Assembly: GCA_010909165.1 (NCBI GenBank)
Contig: MU008158.1
Location: forward strand, 1,327,478 to 1,391,477
Source of the DNA: Anthoceros angustus
Lineage: Eukaryota > Streptophyta > Anthocerotopsida > Anthocerotales > Anthocerotaceae
Direction of reading: 5' to 3'
DNA length: 64,000 nucleotides
Position numbers and translations under genes: made by a program. Of this stretch, positions 1 to 11,583 are shown piece after piece (position 1 is the first letter of the stretch; every line of letters begins with the position of its first letter). A model generated the notes under the pieces. That model saw only the letters and a list, made by a program, of their open reading frames with translations. It searched no databases and was not told the origin of the DNA.

Positions 1-2205
1 ACGGGCCGGACTTCTGTTGGTGGGAATGCTCTCAACAAGGCAGCAGAAGCAAATCTGTACTGGTTTCGGGTTTTGATCGGGAATTGTAGATCTGTGTCAG
101 CTGGCCTCATTAATGCTTTACTGGGTGAATCAAATAGTCTTGGTCTTGCTCACCTTCAGCGGTCTCTTCCGCTATCAGCTGTGCTGCCATCAGCTTATAG
201 TCTCTTCTCCATTGCTTTGCAGAAGCAAGGGCGATACTTCCATGCACACAATCGGGATGAAAGTATATTGCAAGCAGCTCTATTAGCTGCCAATGATGTG
301 GTTGCTCATCAACCGTTCAGGGCTGTCTGTTTCTCTGACACTGAAGCATTGTATAACCTCCTTTCAGTTGACACAGAAGAATCACAGCATGCAGCCTCGC
401 TTGATAATCAAGGACTGGATGTGTCTTCTAAACTGATGTCACTGGTTCCTCTTCGAGCACGTGTGTTCTTGTATGCCATCTTGGAGAAGAAGGTGCCAGA
501 TTGTTGGGTTTCCACTGGTGAGAAGACATGCAATCCAGGTGCTGTTGATCACAAATGCCTGCGTCAGATGGATGTATACAAGAACACTGAGGAGCTAGTG
601 AAAGTTCTTGATAATCTTCACCCAGCAACATTTCATTGGCAGTGGGTGGAGCTCCGTTTGCTTCTGAATGAACAGGTGATACTTGAGAAGCTTGAAAGCG
701 CTAATGTCACCGCCGTGCAGGCTCTGGAAGCTGCATTTGCACCACAAGAATCTCGGCAACTCACAGAGTGTGAAAAGACATTCACTGAGATCGTCCTTAC
801 AAGACTGCTAGTACGACCTGATGCTGCAGCCATGTACTCTGAGGTTCTCCATTTCCTTGGGCAAGCATTCGAGGAGTACTTGGTGTTGCAAGTTAAATGG
901 GTTCTAGAAGGCAGTGACATGCTATTTGGTCGGAAAAGTCTCAGGCAGGTGCTTGATAACTATGCTCATCGTCAAGGTTTCACATCTGGTCATCAAGGTA
1001 TGAATGTGTCAAGGTGTCTACCCTTTGGAAGGAAGGGTTCTAGTTGTGAGAATCTATCTGCTATTGCCAAGTCCGCTGACAGTTCTGGTTTCAAAAGACG
1101 GGATTTCAAGATGGAATCCCAAAGTTTGAACCGGCAATATGTCATTGAGAAGGCATTGGTGGAGATGGTGTTGCCATGCCTAGTGCGGAGCAGTGTAGAT
1201 GCTTGCTGTGGATTTGGTATCGAGCTGGCAAAACAACTGACCAATCTGGAGCAGCATCTGAGCATGCTTTCTCGCATGAATGGGCGCCATGTGGCAACAT
1301 TTAGTGCTTCTGACAACTTTAACCATAAAGGCTTGGTTCAACAGAGAGGGTCTATGGCTTGGTTAGACAATGGCAGCCCAGGTGTAGGGCGGAAATCATT
1401 GCCACCCAGCTCAGAATCTCAGCCTCTGTATGCTGCGGCAATACAGGCGTCGGTTTGGTTGCGGCTTCAATTCCTCATGCCTTTGCTGCCCATCATCTAC
1501 TCTGACAGGGAGCAGATGGCTCGCAACATACAGGTGATACTGACACCAGTTGTGCTGCGGCTCCTTGACTCTAGAGTATTGCAGGAGCCCCCAGACCAGA
1601 CCTTCATTACTCAGCGTGATGGGTCTGTCAGTGGAACGGACGGGGAATGGATAGCAGAAGCTGCAACTTGTGGCGTAGCAGCCACTGCCGGGGAATGGGT
1701 GTTTGATAGACTCTTAGCTGTTCTGCACTTCATCTCAAACGGAATGCCATCAGCTCTCCTAGATCAAGAGGTAGCGGAAAGGATGCAGGTCGAGTTGGAC
1801 CAGGTGACTTCCGCAGTCACACCTCACCTGTTGACAGTTATGTCTACCGCGCCGCCTTTCAGTTGCAGGATCAATGCAGGACCCCCTGAATTGTCTCAGA
1901 CAACTCTGGCTTCCTTGCAATCTGGATATCTTGCTGGACAAGCTACCCAAATGGGTACTCAGACCAGGGATGCACCTGGTGGTGATAGTGATGCAGCTAG
2001 TGTCAAAGGAGCTCTTTTAGAGCAAGAAGTGGACCCGTGGTCACTGCTGGAAGATGCAGCTGTGGGGGCAAGTGTCACTGGGCCAAGCTTAGGATCCAGC
2101 AGTGATGCTATGCTGACATTAAAGTCCGCACCTTGGCTCAGGGGTGCCATAAGAGAGAGGCGAAGGGATTCCATCTATGCAGGGTCTGTGGACAGCGACC
2201 CCTGA
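1..2205 (+). CDS. MED12: Mediator subunit 12 (MED12/CRP-like), C-terminal part
   Basis: The frame is open from base 1 to a TGA at 2203-2205, giving 734 codons with no intron, so the gene starts upstream of the window. The protein resembles the C-terminal half of plant MED12 (CRYPTIC PRECOCIOUS/GRAND CENTRAL), a subunit of the CDK8 kinase module of Mediator that controls RNA polymerase II transcription in the nucleus. Signature stretches are HPATFHWQWVELRLLLNEQ around residue 210, LTRLLVRPDAA around 260 and a VLEGSDMLFGRKSLRQ stretch around 305. The last 120 residues are low-complexity and poorly conserved, as expected for this tail. The ATG-less upstream reading (TSVGGNALNKAAEA) also fits, so no start lies inside the window. 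I see no frameshift. The identification rests on remembered family motifs; the long single terminal exon and the strand are seen directly. Confidence 0.85.
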   Translation, partial: TGRTSVGGNALNKAAEANLYWFRVLIGNCRSVSAGLINALLGESNSLGLAHLQRSLPLSAVLPSAYSLFSIALQKQGRYFHAHNRDESILQAALLAANDVVAHQPFRAVCFSDTEALYNLLSVDTEESQHAASLDNQGLDVSSKLMSLVPLRARVFLYAILEKKVPDCWVSTGEKTCNPGAVDHKCLRQMDVYKNTEELVKVLDNLHPATFHWQWVELRLLLNEQVILEKLESANVTAVQALEAAFAPQESRQLTECEKTFTEIVLTRLLVRPDAAAMYSEVLHFLGQAFEEYLVLQVKWVLEGSDMLFGRKSLRQVLDNYAHRQGFTSGHQGMNVSRCLPFGRKGSSCENLSAIAKSADSSGFKRRDFKMESQSLNRQYVIEKALVEMVLPCLVRSSVDACCGFGIELAKQLTNLEQHLSMLSRMNGRHVATFSASDNFNHKGLVQQRGSMAWLDNGSPGVGRKSLPPSSESQPLYAAAIQASVWLRLQFLMPLLPIIYSDREQMARNIQVILTPVVLRLLDSRVLQEPPDQTFITQRDGSVSGTDGEWIAEAATCGVAATAGEWVFDRLLAVLHFISNGMPSALLDQEVAERMQVELDQVTSAVTPHLLTVMSTAPPFSCRINAGPPELSQTTLASLQSGYLAGQATQMGTQTRDAPGGDSDAASVKGALLEQEVDPWSLLEDAAVGASVTGPSLGSSSDAMLTLKSAPWLRGAIRERRRDSIYAGSVDSDP

Positions 2206-4171
2206 GCATCCCTTGTATTTCAGTTGAAGTTAGCCAGTAGTATGTACAAAGTGAATTGCATTACATTTGGATGGCTCAATTCAAATGCCTTCCATCCCTC
2301 TAAAATTCTGCTCAAGTATTTTGAGCGAGTGACCCAGGTTCATTACGTACGTCCAAAGAAGTGATTATTTACTTTATATCGTATTGGTAGCGGGGTGCTG
2401 AGAGGGTTATCCCGAATCCCGGCGGTTCCCATGGCCGTAAGCGTTTTGGACGTGGGGGTTCGTGCCTGATGTCGTGAGGGGTTTGACACGGGTTGTCATT
2501 GGGGTATAAAATATCATGACACTTTTTCATGCAACATAATCTTTTACCAAGTTGACATTTAGCCATGTATGCAAAAAAGAACATTGGTTAGGCAGCACTA
2601 AGTCATTAGGAAGGCTACCTAGAGACAAGGCAACCAAAATGTAAGGCCACATAATTGAACAGAAAAAAGGCAACATCGGTTTACAACAAGTCACCAAAGT
2701 TTTGTGCCACGCAATCCACTAACAAGCTCTAGAAGAAGGTGAATCAATATCTAAATTATTTTCAAATTTTATAAATTTGTCATGTTTTTGGAAACTTAGA
2801 ATTGATGATACCATGTTTTTGCACTTAGAATTGATGATATCATGTTTTTGCGACTAAATGACATTACATAACGTAGTTTAAAATTGATATTACCCAGTGT
2901 CGTTTTCTGTTGGCTTTTTAAAATTTTAGATTAATAACATCATATTTTCCAAAATTGATGACACCTTATTGCTTAAAATTATCGACACCATATTTTTTAA
3001 AATTGATGACACCGTATTCTCAAAACTAAACATGGTATAGTTTCGAAAACCACATTAAATAGCCCATGGAATACTATCCAAAAAAGATGAAGTGTAGTAT
3101 TGAAAACCTCATGATGTTGCCCATGGAATAATATCCAAAAAATATATACCAAAAAAGCATTAGGTACTTTCGAGTGGAGAACTTAATGGCTGCTTGATAG
3201 TGAAGGATTTAGAAAAAAAATTATTGAGGTAAAAAAACGGTGGGAAAAGCCCATCCAAGAGGGGACAACCAAAGGGGACCGGGGGTCGAGGTGGAGAGAA
3301 GCAACTAAACTCCCTACCTAAAGTCACCTAATGCATCCACAATGTCATGTACAGGAAGAATAAACGGCCTACAAACCATGGAGGTAGAGGAAGACGCATC
3401 ATCTACTATCGCCGCCTTATGAAGGATTTCGAAATTATGCAGTACTCTTTACATTCAACGCAATTGAAGGGCGTCATTTCTTGTATGTAAAGTTTTTTCT
3501 CACACTCGTACATATACTACGGAGAGGGAATTGAGATAGTACAGGATGTTATTTTTTCGGGAGCCTGCATTTCTAGGCAGGTACTGTGGTGTTTGTTCAC
3601 TTTCTAACCAATATTTGTCCGTACTAATACGTGCTCGATCTTTCTGAAGCCAAGCCACCATGTAACGAGGTACCTCCAACTCTTTCACTATGACTTACTG
3701 GATGAATGACGAAGATAAATCCATCGAGAGTCCTTGTGTCTTCCAAAGCAATAAAATTGACACCTGTATTCTCAGAAAGTGACCACCTTTCTGTCAAAGG
3801 GTTGTACACTATATCTGCCATTCCTTCAAGCTGTAGCAAATGGAATCCATGAAACACCATAATATTCATTCTGGCGGAATAAACAACGCCGATTCTAAGA
3901 AAGTTGCCGTCGCTTGGTAGTTTTTGTCCGGTCACTAATTCACATTAAACACGACACTTCATAAGCAACCGCGCCTGTACTTGGCAATCACTCAGAGTGG
4001 GATGTAACCTTTGTGTCCAAATCGTTTGAAATGATGGTGCCAAGGCGTAGGATTGTTGGCGCCCAAGCGGAAATCCTTTGTTCTAATTAGGCTATCTTCG
4101 TTCCGATTTATTGAAAATAGTCCTGACGGCCAGACACATAATAACTTAGTACTGGAAGATGCCGGCATGTC
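2206..4171. other. AT-rich intergenic spacer downstream of MED12
   Basis: No coding signal is convincing here. The first ~150 bases should hold the MED12 3'UTR; no clear AATAAA is visible. The rest is AT-rich, with a degenerate short repeat (listed separately) and open frames that resemble nothing I know. Confidence 0.5.
2755..3035. repeat. Degenerate ~30-bp AT-rich tandem repeat
   Basis: A core like AAAATTGATGACACCATATT recurs at least six times with substitutions. The two most similar copies, containing TTAGAATTGATGATACCATG, lie about 30 bases apart near 2798 and 2827. Later copies are more diverged. It appears to be a decayed AT-rich tandem array with no coding potential. Confidence 0.6.
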
Positions 4172-5229
4172 AGCAACTCCAAAGATAGCGAACCTACGAC
4201 ATACAGTGCAGCTGGTGAAGCTACGAGTGTTTTGGATTAATTCCAAAAAAGCAAGTCCTGCTTTGGGTCCAAGGCTAACTCACCGAGGGGGAGGGGGGGT
4301 TTGACAAGGCTAATAACGCGTGGAACCTGATGGTTGAGGCAGGTTATCCACTCGATGAATGCGATGGCAAGGTCATGGATGCCATCCTCATAAACAATAT
4401 CTTGGATGACGGGTGAATGGTGGGGCACTACCTTTCGCGTAAAGTGGCCAAGGATGCAGAGAAATCTTCAGTATGAGTAAGGTTCAAGGATGATGCTTTT
4501 GTCTCCATTTTCATGTTCTACGGTCAAGGTGAAAACTCTTCTCCCATAGACTGATTTTCTGGGTGTGAAATTTCATGTTGGAGGCTTGGTTTTGTGGGGG
4601 CAGTGTCATGAAGTTGCGAGCCCGGGCATGGAGTACTACTTTAGTGTACTCAGTGGTTTGTAGGGGAGGAGGTGTAGGTGTAGTACGTTCTAGGATCTAG
4701 ATTGGGTTTGCAACACTGGTTTTTGAGGAATGTTTCCCTCCCCCACTCCCCCCATCCCTCCGTCGCTCCCCCTCTCTCTAAACCCCGGTATTTTACTACA
4801 CTACTTAAGACTTTTACAACACCACTTTTGAATTTGAGTACACTTTTACTGCGTTCCTTTTACTACGCACTACTACACATCGGATGTCTTTATGACGAGA
4901 GCATTGCAACGTGGGGTGCTTCGCGTTATAACTCGCGTCATATGGCATATGATGGGTTCACCGAACCACCTTGGGTGGCCTTTAAAATACTCAAAATATA
5001 ACGTGAAGCAAAAGCGTCATTTAATTGACATACCTCCGGACAAAACCGTCCACCGAACCGGTGAGCGCATCTCTACGGGACTTACGTCGGTGCCATCGAT
5101 TGGGGTTCCATCGGGTCTCGGTTCTTGTATGCATGTGCGATTACATTTCCATTTGCGGTGGACAATGGCCCTGGCCGGTGTCAAGGCGTCGCCGGAGATC
5201 CCTCGACCTTCCCTGCAGTTGCATTCAAG
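4172..5229 (+). repeat. Mosaic repeat block A, copy 1
   Basis: About 1 kb that recurs in direct orientation at 6233-7231. The copies align over nearly their full length and differ mainly by 1-8 bp insertions or deletions. A short conserved peptide on the plus strand near 4310-4410 (WNLMVEAGYPLDECDGKVM) is present in both copies, so part of the block was once coding. The block ends at GCATTCAAG, after which this copy continues into block B and the other into block D. It belongs to the CACTA-derived mosaic by proximity. Confidence 0.7.
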
Positions 5230-5236
5230 TTTTGGG

Positions 5237-6144
5237 TTTGGCGTTCGGCCTTCACAATCTTGGGAACCCTTGGGTGCGGTGGTCTCAAGTGTGTCGTTCT
5301 AACTTTGATGAAAAGGCAATCCGAACAAAGATGGTGTCTGCACTTCTGCGAAGATATTGTGAGCGGTTTGCACAATGCGGCCGCGATGAAAGCGGTGCGA
5401 TTCAAGGTCCGGCTATGTACGAACGAGGCGATCGAATTAAATCCGGCCGGGCCATGGTCGAGGCGCCAAAGCTAAACCCCGTCATGTCGATTCGATTACG
5501 ATGTGCCCTCCGGACATGGATGTCGGCCATGCGATGCGGCGGGGCGTGATGGAGTTCGGCATGGCTTACAATTGTCGATCATTATGCGGAGGACAATCGT
5601 CCAAAAATCCGTGCGGGATTGGGGTCTATCCTTCGAGTCTTCACGATTGGACCAGATCCCGTCGCGTGCCAGCTTTTAAATCGGGGCGTTTGCAGGGGCT
5701 TGTGGCCGAGATGGGTGCGATTAGATTACCGGGCCGCGCTAATCTAATTGCACCCATCTCGATCACCGCTAATCTAATTGCACCCGTAGGTCACTTGGAC
5801 ATGTGGGTGAAATGCGTGCCCGAATGAACACGGAGGCGATGGTTGAACAATGTGGTCGCTTACCATACAATTGTATATTGACTAACAAGCCGCCACAACA
5901 ACATGGCAACAATCCACATTCAAAAAGTCGGTGAGAAGGCAATGCATATTGAGCGAGACCACGGACCCACAAGTCGGGCAAACTAAAATGCCGACTAGGT
6001 GCATAACTTCGCTACACGCTCAAAACAAAGCCAAATGGTGCCTGCGCGCCATTCCGATCCGATTGTGGCACATCACGCTAGTATTGGATGTCCACGATCG
6101 TGAGAACCTCGACATCTATCGGGCGTGCGGGCATGGGGCAAACT
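5237..6144 (+). repeat. Mosaic repeat block B, copy 1
   Basis: This begins at TTTGGCGTTCGGCC and recurs from 8066 (shorter) and 9473. Inside is a short inverted, repeated element around 5715-5785: GATTAGATTACCGGGC followed by two copies of GCTAATCTAATTGCACC, so the sequence can fold back. It ends at GGGGCAAA, where copy 3 switches to block C. No intact reading frame. Confidence 0.65.
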
Positions 6145-6232
6145 TAAATGCAAATGCATTCCGGCCACAATTCGGATCCTCTGCGTCCACCGATACAATG
6201 GCATATGCGGGCGATCAAGTCGCAAGCATCAA

Positions 6233-7231
6233 GAACTCAAAGATAGCGAACCTCGACATACGATGCGGTGGTGAAGCTACGAGTGTTTTGGATTAATTCC
6301 AAAAAGCAAGTCTGCTTTGGGCTAACTCACCGAGGAGGGTTTGACAAGGCTAATAGCGTGGAACACGATGGTTGAGGCGGGTTATCCACTCGATGAATGC
6401 GATGGCAAGGTCATGGATGCCATCCTCATAAACAATATCTTGGATGACGGGTGAATGGTGGGGCACTACCTTTCGTAAAGTAGCCAAGGATGCGGAGAAA
6501 TCTTGATGAGTAAGGTTCAAGGATGATGCTTTTGTCTCCATTTCATGTTCTACGGTCAAGGTGAAAACTCTTCTCCCATAGTGATTTTCGGGTGTGAAAT
6601 TTCATGTTGGAGGCTTGGTTTTGTGGGGTGTCATGAAGTTATGAGCCGGGCATGGAGTACTACTTTAGTGTACTCGAGTGGTTTTGTAGGGAGGAGGTGT
6701 AGGTGTAATCGTTCTAGGATCTAGATTGGGTTTGCAACCTTGGTTTTGAGGAATGTTTCCCTCCCCACTCCCCCCATCCCTCCGCCGCTCCCCTCTCTAA
6801 ACCCCGTATTTTACTACACTACTTAAGACTTTTACAACACCACTTTTGAATTTGAATTTGAGTACACTTTTCAGGTTCCTTTTTTACTACACATCGGATG
6901 TCTTTAGAGCATTTGTGGGGTGCTTGGCGTTATAACTCGCGTCATATGGCATATGATGGGTTCACACCACCTTGGGTGGCCTTTAAAATACTCAAAATAT
7001 AACGTGAAGCAAAAGCGTCATTTAATTGACATACCTCCGGACAAAACCGTCCCCGAGCCGGTGAGCAGCATCTCTAGGGACTTACCGTCAGTGCCATCGG
7101 TTGGGGTTCCATCTTGGGTCTCGGTTCTTGTATGCATGTGCGATTACATTTCCATTTGCTGGACAATGGGCACAAGGCGGTGTCAAGGCGTCTTGTGGAG
7201 ATCCCTCGACCTTCCCACAGTTGCATTCAAG
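6233..7231 (+). repeat. Mosaic repeat block A, copy 2
   Basis: Direct-orientation duplicate of 4172-5229, about 2.06 kb downstream. The left edge is within AACTCAAAGATAGCGAACCT and the right edge at GCATTCAAG, after which the sequence continues as block D (7224-7560). Small indels rather than point changes dominate the differences from copy 1. Confidence 0.7.
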
Positions 7232-7560
7232 CTCCGGTGCTGCCACTTGCATCACCCATCGTCCGAGTCGGATGAACATCGACCTCTGCGATTCGGTATG
7301 CCTTGGCGCAAACATAATCCCCAGCGAGGCGGAGCATGTTCCCATATCCACACCTCTTGGGCCTTTGGGCGTGAAGTTGCCAACATCTTGCGTCGTCTCA
7401 CATTACGCTCGGGTTCCGAGGCGCGAGTCATTTCCGCTAGTGTCGTGGTGGGAGTTCAGCCTCCGGCGAGCCCACGGACACGTTTTCTTCATTCATGCTC
7501 CTCGACTATTTATTAGCCATGCTTGCAACACCGCAGACGGAAGCAAGGATTCTCCGATCG
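7224..7560 (+). repeat. Mosaic repeat block D, copy 1
   Basis: Matches 12138-12450 in the same orientation: GCATTCAAGCTCCGGTGC, then ACATCGACCTCTGCG, then a shared stretch ending in ACACGTTTTCTTCATTC. No recognised coding content. It is linked to block A here but to unrelated flanking sequence at 12138. Confidence 0.6.
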
Positions 7561-8065
7561 CTTGGCTCGAGGAATCTGAGAATGTGAGGTCCCCAGAGGC
7601 TTCTTATGCCAAGCGTGGCTGGATGGAGCAGGGAAGTGGCGGCAGCGGCTTACAGTACATGGAGTACCTCAAGTACCTCCAAGTACCTTGGCATGTCTGA
7701 TGGAATATTCCTCAAAATGCTAAGAACATTCGGATTACGGTTGCAAGCACCCCGCCTCGCCCCAACCGCCCGCTTGGGAGTGATTTCGCCCTTGTTTGCG
7801 GCCGAAGCCGTCATGGTTCACCCAATGAGGAATCGTCAAATACCAGCAGTTTGCTTGTGCCCGATTGCACTCCAACGAGTAGGAGGTCCGGGTGACATTG
7901 CTATCGCCACGCGTCACCATCGGTGTTGCGTCGGTGGGCTAGCTCAAGCTCGCATAGTGTCCATGTCCAGCCAAGCAGGGTGCTCACATTTCATGGTCCT
8001 TGCGGTCGACCGGAGAAGGCAAATAGATAGAGAGAGGTCGCTCGGGCAAGCCACGATGCAGGGCA

Positions 8066-8690
8066 TTTGGCGTTCGGCCTTCACAAATCTTGGGAACCGT
8101 TAGGCGCGGTGGTCTCAAGTGTGTACGTTCTAACTTTGATGAAAAGGCAATCCGGCAAAGATGGTGCTGCACTTTGCGAAGATATTGAAGTGAGCGGTTT
8201 GCACAATCAGCCCTGGCGGCGCGATGAGAAAGCGGTGCGATTCAAGGTCCATATGTCGGAGGCGATCGGAATTAAATCCGGCCGGGCCATGGTCGAGGCG
8301 CCAAAGCTAAACCCACGTCATGTCGATTCGATTGATGTGCCTCCGGACATGGATGTCGCCATGCGATGCGGAGGCGTGATGGAGTTCGGCATGGCTTACA
8401 ATTGTCGATCATTATACGGAGGACAATCGTCCAAAAATCCGTGCGGGATTGGGGTCTATCCTTAGGAGTCTTCACGATTGGACACATCCCCCTCACGGCG
8501 TGCCCGGCTTTTAAATCGGGGCGTTTGCAGGGGCTTGTGGCCGAGATGGGTGCGATTAGATTACCGGGCCACCGCGCTAATCTAATTGCACCCATCTCGA
8601 TCACCGCTAATCTAATTGCACAGTAGGTCACTTGGACATGTGGGTGAAATGCGTGCCCGAATGAACACGGAGGCGATGCTGTTCCAACAA
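8066..8690 (+). repeat. Mosaic repeat block B, copy 2 (truncated)
   Basis: Same as 5237-5850 with scattered small indels. It enters from a different upstream neighbour at GCATTTGGCGTT (compare 12935), and leaves for transposase block F near GCTTACCCGATCATGG. Both edges are therefore recombinant relative to copy 1. Confidence 0.6.
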
Positions 8691-8708
8691 TGTGTGGTGC
8701 ATCGCTTA

Positions 8709-9482
8709 CCCGATCATGGCAGTTTGGATGCTCGTGAACAAGGGGAGGGGCAGGGGGCGACAATGACAGACTTCAGTTGGACACGCGCTGTAAATTGCCG
8801 CCAGGGCATGCACGAAGGAGCATTGCAGCCTCTTTTTGACATTGACGGTGCGGTGCTGAAGTGATCAAAGTCGGATTTCTGCCACAATAGCTCTGCTTCA
8901 TGTCCAAGAGTCGTTCAACATCTCGGACAGCGCTATGAACAAGATTTTCTATGTGATACACCTGTTGCTTCTGCCCAAGCCGAACACGCTTCCAAGCAGT
9001 CGAGCGGAAGCACATAAGATCCCTGCCACTGTCTCAAAGTGTTTGTCGCGTACCCGGCTTGCCATTGTAGTATATCTTGGGGTGACGGGCGTGCAACCGC
9101 CACCGATGCGGACTTGCGCGGACCGAGTGGGCGGAACAACCGAGTGCCTTTAAGACATTCTTTCACTTCCCACTTCTCTGGCTCCAACGGCTTTTCAAGT
9201 GTCCGACCCTCAAGTGAAATGACATGGTGGGCAAAGAACGCGGCCGGATGGGAAGGATTTTAGCGAGAATCGTGGAGAGTACTTGATGGCGTGGATGATT
9301 TGCAATGACCATAGAAACCTTCGTCTCGGCATTGCAGCGGATGGGGTGAACCCGGCATCGATCAAATGCAAAATCAATCGGCTGTTATGTTGATCATTCA
9401 TAACCTTCCTCCTTGGGTGTCGGCGAAGGAGAGGATACTCTTATCTTTGATTATCCTGTGGCCACGCCAGTCCCAAACTTTG
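8709..9482 (+). pseudogene. CACTA transposase fragment (N-terminal part, truncated)
   Basis: Direct copy of 13118-13868. Its 3' part corresponds to the Transposase_21 (tnp2) segment of En/Spm elements: the frames contain an HNLPPWVS-like tract, here followed by a few frameshifts. The copy stops abruptly within AACTTTGATG at 9473-9482 and continues as block B copy 3, not into the expected DVYLEPLI coding. Dead element fragment; its family assignment comes from the better copies at 10352 and 13118. Confidence 0.6.
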
Positions 9483-10362
9483 ATGAAAAGGCAATCCGGA
9501 ACAAAGATGCTGCACTTTCTGCGAAGATATTGAAGTGAGCGGTTGCAATCAGCCCTGGCGGCGCGATGAGAAAGCGGTGCGATTCAAGGTCCATATGTCG
9601 GAGGGCGATCGGAATTAAATCCGCCGGGCCATGGTCGAGAGGCGCCAAAGCTAAACCCACGTCATGTCGATTCGATTCGATGTGCCTCCGGACATGGATG
9701 TCGGCCATGCGATCTGCGGAGGCGTGATGGAGTTCGGCATGGCTTACAATTGTCGATCATTATACGGAGGACAATCGTCCAAAAATCCGTGCGGGATTGG
9801 GGTCTATCCTTAGAGTCTTCACGATTGGACACGGATCGATCTCACGGCGTGCCCGGCTTTTAAATCGGGGGCGTTGCTTGGGCTTGTGGCCGAGATGGGG
9901 TGCGATTAGATTACCAGGCCACCGCCTGCTAATCTAATTGCACCCATCTCGGTCACCGCCTATAATCTAATTGCACTGCAGATAGGTCACTTGGACATGT
10001 GGGCTGAAATGTGCGGTGCCCCGAATGAACACGACAGAGACGATAGCTGTTCCAACAATGTGGTCGCATCGCTACCATACAATTGTATATTGACTAACAA
10101 CGCCGCAACTTACATGGCAACAATCCACATTCAAAAAGTCGGTGAGAAGGCAATGCATATTGAGCGAGACCACGGACCCACAAGTCGGGCAAACTAAAAT
10201 GCCCCGACTAGGTGCATAACTGCTATCTGCACGCTCAAAACAAAGCCAAATGGTGCCGCCTTGCGCCATTCCCGATCCGATTGTGGCACATCACACGCTA
10301 GTATTGGATGTCCATCGGAGTGAGAACCTCGACATCTATCGGGCGTGTGCGGCATGTGGGGC
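9473..10362 (+). repeat. Mosaic repeat block B, copy 3
   Basis: Starts inside the block at AACTTTGATGAAAAGGC, shared with the transposase sequence to its left, and ends at GGGGCAAAGAAC, where it becomes transposase block C. It is longer than copy 2 and collinear with copy 1, with insertions of 1-6 bases, for example around the GCACTGCAGATAGGTC stretch. Confidence 0.65.
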
Positions 10363-11583
10363 AAAGAACCGCGGCCGGATGGGAAGGCGAGGATTTTAGC
10401 GGATATCGTGGAGAGTACTTGATGGCGTGGATGATTGGCAATGACCACGAAACCGTCTCGGCATTGCAAGCGGATGGGGTGAACCCGGTGCATCGATCAA
10501 ATGCAAAATCAATCGGCTGTTATGTTGATCATTCATAACCTTCCTCCTTGGGTGTCGACGAAGAAGGAGAGGATACTCTTATCTTTGATTATCCTGTGGC
10601 CACGCCAGTCCCAAACTTTGATGTTTACCTCGAGCCATTGATTTGATTACGTGATTATGGCATGGCATCCCTTGCGAGGATTACAGCAAGCGTAGGCGAT
10701 CCAACCCGCATTTCACTCTCGGGGAGCACTTATTATGGCCACATGTGACTACCAGACTAGGGACGTTGTTTGGGCTTGGTCGAAGCGCTTGTATTGAGTG
10801 CGGTGCAGGTCTTGGTGCGAGGTGGTGCAGATCTCGACAAATGTTTGTTTGAGGGGCATCGCAGGTGGGTGCCGGGCATGGATGACCCACGCCGTAGTCG
10901 AAACCGCGAGGCTTTCAACAACAAGCCGGAGGATCGTGCGCCCCACCGCCGTCGGAATTGCGGAAATGGAGCGTTGGAGCATTGCAGTGCCCAGGCACGA
11001 CATGGCGTATGGGAGTGACTAGGATGGTCTAATCTTGCGTGCTTTTGCCTTACTTGTGTTTTACACACAAATTATGGATAAAGGACATTATGCATGTGGA
11101 GGTAAATAAGCGCAAAGCAATATGGTCCACCTTAAGTGGCAAAAGTGACACCATTGGCTGCGGTTGGAAGAAATTGACTCAAAGCCACGGCTATGGGCAA
11201 TGGAGGATGAGGATGCTATGCAGCTGCCTGATGCCTCGTATGTCCTATTGCCAGGTGATTTCCAGGCAGTCAAGGATGAAATAAGAGATATGAGGCCGCC
11301 TACCGGTTTCGGGGCAAACTTGAAGGCGTGTTTTACTGGCCCGAAAGTCACTGGAATGAAAAGCCATGATTGGCATTGTCTGTTGCAGTACTATCTGCCC
11401 ATTGCCTTACGGGGCCGTCTGCCACCTCGCGAGTTCCAAGTTGTGAAGCGCCTCGCCGGGATGTATAGATGGTTGTGCTCCAAGGAGATTGCGATCGATA
11501 TTCCGCGGATGAAGTTGGAGGTCATAGACATCATGGTGTCCTTGGAAATGCACATGCCATCAACTTTCGGAATAGCACACTAG
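10352..11583 (+). pseudogene. CACTA (En/Spm) tnp2 transposase, copy I, frameshifted and interrupted
   Basis: Decayed class II transposase. In plus-strand frames it shows a tnp2-like stretch with IHNLPPWVS, then DVYLEPLI-like coding around 10620. Next come LWIKDIMHVEVNKRKAIWST near 11070 (the DIMHIEKN region of tnp2) and the DUF4218 start MKSHDWHCLLQYYLPIALRG at 11358-11417. The longest intact piece runs 11164-11583. Several frameshifts and stops separate the pieces, so it is not functional. At 11583, just after FRIA-like coding (HMPSTFGIAH), a ~920-bp segment interrupts DUF4218; the missing remainder reappears at 12505. Confidence 0.8.

Noticed and set aside
10770-11022. Overlapping short ORFs on both strands within the transposase region
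   Set aside because: The conserved transposase coding shared with 14000-14270 explains the sequence; these frames are fragments or antisense shadows.
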